A DNA stretch of 9,925 bases from Planctomycetaceae bacterium (lineage in GTDB: Bacteria; Planctomycetota; Planctomycetia; Pirellulales; Thermoguttaceae), in contig JAITKS010000040.1 in assembly GCA_031278315.1 (NCBI GenBank), positions 1 through 9,925 on the forward strand, given 5' to 3'. A model generated the notes under the pieces. It made no database searches and was not told the DNA's origin. It saw only the letters and a list, made by a program, of their open reading frames with translations. The position numbers and the translations under genes are program-made. Below are positions 6,289 through 9,925 of this stretch, one piece after another (the first letter of the stretch is position 1; each line of letters begins with the position of its first letter).

Positions 6289-7472
6289 TAAATTTTCAAT
6301 AATTTTTTTGCGGCGTTTTTTACGTCGTATCTTTTTTTTGCTTCGGGGATGTAATTTATGACATTGTCTTTTTTCGGATTTTCGATAAAGTTGATTATTC
6401 CATCGGCTAGAGATTCAGCGTTTTCGCTTTTAACAACAATTGACGGAGTATCACGTAATATTTCTCTCAAGCCGATGCAATCGCTTCCAATAACTGGTAT
6501 GCCTAACGCTAATGATTCCATTGCTAATATTCCGCATGATTCCCAGCGTGAGGGCATTATCATTAAGTCGATTTGTAACAACAGCGGTGTAATATCAGGT
6601 ACCGAATCTACAAAATAGACCATCGTCTTAATATGCGGATTTTGTATTGTTGCATTTATTGTTTCTTTTAAGTATCCGTTTGTATCAGTTGTTACGACAA
6701 GCCGAAAACGATCTTGATAACCTTTACTAACAAGAATCGATAATGCTTTAAGCAAAATATCAAATCCCTTTTGCGGCATAAAACGACCAAAAAAACCGCC
6801 CAGAATAACTTCAGATTCAATATTGAATTTTGCACGTAAATTATGTTCCGTTTGATCTCCGCGCATAAATTGATCTCCGCGCATAAATTGTAATTGCTGC
6901 TCGAAAATATTACGTGAGTTATCCAGACGTTCAATATCAATACCATTTACAATTGTTTCGATTCGTGCGGTTCCTTTTTTCCACGATGGAAAATTCTGAA
7001 TATGATTTTGCTCGCAATCATACGATACCGGAATAATAACCGACTCGCGTTTTACTACTTGTGAAATAATAAATTTTTTCAACCATTTCCAATGTCCGGG
7101 TATATCATTTTGCGGAACGATTACATCATGTAATGTAATTATATGCGGGATACGTTTAAAGAAATTTGCAATTGCAGTTTCTGTTCCTGCTTTCAAACCT
7201 TGCGAATGAATTAGAGCAAACGATGAATCATGCAATGCCCGCCGTATTGTTTTGATGGTATCGGTACTGCTGTTATTTTTTGTTACGTTAATAAATTCTG
7301 TTCCGCTCCACGAGCTGACATCGTTTTTAAATGAATCAAACGCTGATCCGGATTCTGAAAGAAATGTAAATTGATAACCGGCTTCATGAATGTAACGCAA
7401 ATTGTAAATCATGTATGTTCTAATGCCGCCAAGCGGATAAGAAACCGGAACTAAAACACGGTTATTTGACAT
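6273..7472 (-). CDS. Glycosyltransferase family 4-like (GT-B fold)
   Basis: This is a 399-residue GT-B glycosyltransferase. The N-terminal acceptor domain begins VLVPVSYPLGGIRTYMIYNL, with the glycine-rich GGI loop near residues 15-17, and contains the IHSQGLKAG and LHDVIVP segments. The C-terminal donor domain begins near GGFFGRFMPQKGF (225-237), the usual G+ (R/K)...KG site. It carries the EX7E pair Glu311 and Glu319 in ESCGILAMES, followed by GIPVIGSD. These features fit retaining transfer from a nucleotide sugar at the inner face of the membrane, for example in polysaccharide or lipid glycan synthesis; donor and acceptor are unknown. An 18-bp in-frame tandem duplication repeats QFMRGD at residues 195-206, in the linker between the two domains. 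The gene begins 101 bp after ispG on the same strand. No Shine-Dalgarno sequence is seen. No other glycan gene lies nearby. Confidence 0.87.
   Translation of the reverse strand: MSNNRVLVPVSYPLGGIRTYMIYNLRYIHEAGYQFTFLSESGSAFDSFKNDVSSWSGTEFINVTKNNSSTDTIKTIRRALHDSSFALIHSQGLKAGTETAIANFFKRIPHIITLHDVIVPQNDIPGHWKWLKKFIISQVVKRESVIIPVSYDCEQNHIQNFPSWKKGTARIETIVNGIDIERLDNSRNIFEQQLQFMRGDQFMRGDQTEHNLRAKFNIESEVILGGFFGRFMPQKGFDILLKALSILVSKGYQDRFRLVVTTDTNGYLKETINATIQNPHIKTMVYFVDSVPDITPLLLQIDLMIMPSRWESCGILAMESLALGIPVIGSDCIGLREILRDTPSIVVKSENAESLADGIINFIENPKKDNVINYIPEAKKRYDVKNAAKKLLKIYDSIK
6852..6887. repeat. Perfect 18-bp in-frame tandem duplication in the glycosyltransferase gene
   Basis: An 18-bp unit starting TTGATCTCCGCG occupies 6852-6869 and is repeated without mismatch at 6870-6887. 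It encodes QFMRGD twice and keeps the frame. The absence of any silent difference suggests a recent event. Confidence 0.95.
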
Positions 7473-7573
7473 TTTATTGTAAATGGTAAATAAAAAATAA
7501 TGGTAACTTCTAAAAATAAATTTTTACATTAGGTTTTTAGAGATTCACTAATATATGAATTTGATAATTTAGA

Positions 7574-8674
7574 TTAGAAACAACTTTTTATTAGCTCGAG
7601 TAATTTTGTGACAATTTCATTGTATGAAAATGTTCCGATAATCGTTCCTTTGTGTTTTAGATTTACAGAATTTGTGCCGCACCATACTCCGAAATCGGCG
7701 TTATCAGTTTCGCCTGGACCGTTTACACGGCATCCCATAACGGCGATTGTCAACGGATAGTTTTGAATTGGCCGTGTTTTTTCGTAAATCTGTTCTGCCA
7801 ATGTTACAAAGCGATCGTTTTCAACTCGTGCGCAACTTGGGCAGCTTATAATATTCAGAGCTGTTTGTTTCCAACTTCCGGAATATATTTTGCCGTTTTT
7901 GACATTATCTAAAATGAGTTTTCCAGCGATTATCTCTTCTTCTTTACGGTTATTTGATACAGTCAGCGAGACACGTAAAGTTGCACCGATTCCGTCGGCT
8001 AGAAGCGGCTCAAGTGCCGCACGTGATTTAATTAAGCCTTCGGGCAAGAGACCTGCCTCTGTCACGCCGAGATGTAATGGAATATCGGGTCGAATGTTAT
8101 AAAAACGTCTATTGGCAGCAATGACTGTATCGGGATCAGAGGATTTAATTGAAACGCAATATTGAGTAAAATTTAATGTATCAATAAATTCAGCGTGTTC
8201 GATTGCGCTGCGTATCATTGGATCGATATTTTTATCTGTCTTATTATTTTGAGATAATGTCGGATCGAGACTTCCGCAATTTACGCCGATTCTAATTGCG
8301 CAATTATTATCTTTTGCAGCTTGGACGATAAATTTAACTTTATCTTTCCATGAGGTCTGTGTTTCGGAGTGATGTAAATGTCCCGGATTGTATCTGATTT
8401 TGTCAACGTGCGGGGCGACTAATTCGGCTAATTTATAATTTTCTTGTAGATCGACTGACAAGTTTGCGGTTGTTTGTTTTCGTATTTCGCTTAATGCTGC
8501 CGCATCGTTTTTTGAATCGACCGCAATACGGACAACTGAAGCCCCAGCGTCAGCAAGACGTTGACAAGTTGACACCGTTGCTTTGATGTCCGATGTTTTA
8601 GTTGCCGCCATACTTTGAATCGCAACAGGATTTCCGCCGCCGATTGAAATCGTACCTATTCTAACAAGACGCAT
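7574..8674 (-). CDS. ispG: 4-hydroxy-3-methylbut-2-enyl diphosphate synthase (IspG/GcpE)
   Basis: IspG converts methylerythritol cyclodiphosphate to HMBPP in the penultimate step of the MEP isoprenoid pathway, using a [4Fe-4S] cluster. The 366-residue protein has the N-terminal TIM-barrel start IGGGNPVAIQSMAATKT and the barrel segments KIRYNPGH and IRIGVNCGSL. The cluster ligands are visible in the C-terminal domain: Cys278 and Cys281 in CPSC, Cys315 in MGCRVNGPGE, and Glu322, the fourth ligand. This is the standard bacterial two-domain form without the inserted domain of plant enzymes. The C-terminal stretch GETDNADFGVWCGTNSVNLK resembles, from memory, the planctomycete subgroup. The gene lies 103 bp after the BatD-like gene and 101 bp before the glycosyltransferase gene, all on one strand, so readthrough is possible but not shown. 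No Shine-Dalgarno sequence precedes the ATG. Confidence 0.96.
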   Translation of the reverse strand: MRLVRIGTISIGGGNPVAIQSMAATKTSDIKATVSTCQRLADAGASVVRIAVDSKNDAAALSEIRKQTTANLSVDLQENYKLAELVAPHVDKIRYNPGHLHHSETQTSWKDKVKFIVQAAKDNNCAIRIGVNCGSLDPTLSQNNKTDKNIDPMIRSAIEHAEFIDTLNFTQYCVSIKSSDPDTVIAANRRFYNIRPDIPLHLGVTEAGLLPEGLIKSRAALEPLLADGIGATLRVSLTVSNNRKEEEIIAGKLILDNVKNGKIYSGSWKQTALNIISCPSCARVENDRFVTLAEQIYEKTRPIQNYPLTIAVMGCRVNGPGETDNADFGVWCGTNSVNLKHKGTIIGTFSYNEIVTKLLELIKSCF

Positions 8675-8777
8675 TTGATGAGATAAATAATATTTTCGTT
8701 TGTTATTTTTATGTTAAAAAAATAAATTTGAATTTTTAGAGAATCTTAATTAGCAAGTTTAATTTTTATTTAATGAT

Positions 8778-9806
8778 TTAATGTTGTTCACCGGTGTTTT
8801 CTGTATTTAGCAATGAGTTATATAATTCGACAATAAATGTTTGTGCGTGTTTTACTCCTTGTAAGATTTCTTCTTGACTTGGTTTGAATTTTGCAAATTT
8901 TACCATATCTGCCGATTCGAGAAATTGTTTTAATCTTGCGGTGTGATCTTTTGAAATAACGTTTTCTAGTTGTCGATTTTGTGAAACTTCTATTAGGAAT
9001 TCTTCTGTTGTTAATTCGGGAGCGCGAATTGATGTTTGTTTTTCGATATACCATCTCACGACTCCTGACAACTCAACGAAAAATAATTTTATGTCGGCTT
9101 CGTACAATTTTTTGCCGAGTAATTCAGCGATAAGTTTTAAAGCAATTTGGTGAGGCGGTAATTCTAATTCTGGTTCTAATTTTTTGGGGTGTTTTATGAA
9201 TCTTAACCAAAGTATCAATCCTATCAAACATAAAATTATTATTGCGATTATCAGCAGCCATAAATTACTATCAATTCCTAAAATTTTGTAATCAGAAACG
9301 AGTTTATCCAGCGACGCCGATTCAGGTGATATTGACGACACAATTTCGAGAGCTGTCATTGGTAATTCGACTATATTTTTTTTGTTTTGTGAATCGGACA
9401 GATTGGTGTAGTAAGTTATCGGCATTGTCCAAATTGGAGTTGTTCCTGATCGAGTTGGAATAATTTTGATTACTAACGTTTTTAATTCTTTTTGTGGTGA
9501 AACAGATTTGTTCTCTTCATTTGTTGTTACAACTTTCAACGAGCCGATAGAATCACCGATATCAGGAAACTCAATTTTAACCGAAGTACCGGCGAGGACT
9601 TCAAGCCGTAAAATTATTGTATCGGATAATTTCGGTTTAATCGGACTTACTGTCAATTTGACCTGTACTAATCCGTCTGCCGATTCAACTCGGCCGAGTT
9701 CATGTATCATGCCGTTTGTTTTCGTTGCAGAAAATCCGGCTTGATCAATTGCAACTTGAAATATAAAAAATAAAAATATTGTCAAAAATAGAATCGTTCT
9801 ACGCAT
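8778..9806 (-). CDS. BatD/DUF4381-like single-span membrane protein
   Basis: The 342-residue protein starts with an uncleaved or cleavable signal-like segment (residues 1-27, MRRTILFLTIFLFFIFQ...). A beta-rich exported domain follows (about 40-155), with the BatD-like pattern VKLTVSPIKPKLSDTIILRLEV...FPDIGDSIGSLKVV. One membrane helix lies at about 182-204 (LWLLIIAIIILCLIGLILWL). The cytoplasmic helical domain (about 215-335) contains PPHQIALKLIAELL...YEADIKLFFVELSGVVRWYIEK...RAPELTTEEFL, which is characteristic of DUF4381-type proteins. These are usually encoded with a MoxR AAA ATPase, a DUF58 protein and VWA-domain membrane proteins, in an envelope or stress system of poorly known mechanism. 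No such partner lies downstream, where ispG follows after 103 bp. Any partners would be to the right, outside the window, beyond the repeat-bearing 119-bp upstream region. No Shine-Dalgarno sequence precedes the ATG. Confidence 0.75.
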   Translation of the reverse strand: MRRTILFLTIFLFFIFQVAIDQAGFSATKTNGMIHELGRVESADGLVQVKLTVSPIKPKLSDTIILRLEVLAGTSVKIEFPDIGDSIGSLKVVTTNEENKSVSPQKELKTLVIKIIPTRSGTTPIWTMPITYYTNLSDSQNKKNIVELPMTALEIVSSISPESASLDKLVSDYKILGIDSNLWLLIIAIIILCLIGLILWLRFIKHPKKLEPELELPPHQIALKLIAELLGKKLYEADIKLFFVELSGVVRWYIEKQTSIRAPELTTEEFLIEVSQNRQLENVISKDHTARLKQFLESADMVKFAKFKPSQEEILQGVKHAQTFIVELYNSLLNTENTGEQH

Positions 9807-9825
9807 AGCAAAATTAAAATATAAT

Positions 9826-9904
9826 TAATATATCAGTGAAAAATTTTTTTCAAATTTTTTGGGGTTATGAATTTTAAAACTAACTTTATTTGTAATATAT
9901 CAGT
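9826..9904. repeat. 12-bp direct repeats flanking dispersed repeat copy B
   Basis: TAATATATCAGT occurs at 9826-9837 and identically at 9893-9904, with 55 bp between that consist almost wholly of copy B. The match continues imperfectly (GAA against TGAA). The arrangement looks like a target duplication around a small insertion. Equally, it could be two binding sites upstream of the BatD-like gene. Confidence 0.65.
9838..9891 (-). repeat. Dispersed AT-rich repeat, copy B
   Basis: The reverse complement of this 54-bp segment matches copy A at 4568-4619, with the 21-bp core at 9864-9884 identical. It lies in the region upstream of the BatD-like gene. Relative to the following minus-strand gene its orientation is opposite to that of copy A relative to queF, which argues against it being a fixed promoter element. 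Confidence 0.8.
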
Positions 9905-9925
9905 TGAATAATTTATTGTTTTCGG

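Noticed and set aside
9826..9904. Start of a CRISPR array from repeated TAATATATCAGT
   Set aside because: Only two 12-bp copies are present, and the intervening sequence is itself a dispersed repeat rather than a unique spacer.

Overview
This is an AT-rich bacterial chromosomal window carrying eight protein genes. Seven read on the minus strand and one on the plus strand. I see no rRNA, tRNA, CRISPR array, integrase or transposase gene. Taxonomy is only an inference. The IspG C-terminus, a BatD/DUF4381-type membrane protein, a FliN with FliM-like N-terminal motifs and the near-absence of Shine-Dalgarno sequences together suggest a low-GC, possibly anaerobic or host-associated Planctomycetota-like lineage. 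No marker gene here proves it.

Layout from left to right. Positions 1-957 (minus) hold the N-terminal part of an AAA-ATPase-like/DUF1703 protein that runs off the left edge. It diverges, across a 424-bp gap with heptamer repeats, from a plus-strand CoA-disulfide reductase fused to a rhodanese domain (1382-3058). That gene converges on, and overlaps by 13 bp, an AEC-family permease (3046-4065, minus). Just upstream of the permease, in the same direction, lies a short queF (4093-4464), so the two probably form an operon. Next is an unusual FliN-type flagellar switch protein (4651-5739, minus) whose long low-complexity N-terminus carries five copies of a FliM-like motif. A 533-bp non-coding stretch full of short repeats follows. 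Then come a GT4-like glycosyltransferase (6273-7472, minus), ispG of the MEP isoprenoid pathway (7574-8674, minus) and a BatD/DUF4381-like membrane protein (8778-9806, minus).

The genes do not form one pathway: thiol/sulfur redox, queuosine synthesis, transport, motility, glycan synthesis, isoprenoid synthesis and an envelope protein are mixed. Two things stand out. The first is the multi-motif FliN. The second is the density of tiny tandem duplications (7 to 18 bp) and dispersed AT-rich repeats, including an in-frame coding duplication, a duplication that supplies a stop codon, a 104-bp element with perfect 13-bp terminal inverted repeats, and a roughly 52-bp repeat present twice in opposite orientations. 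I did not find a clear new multi-gene system.
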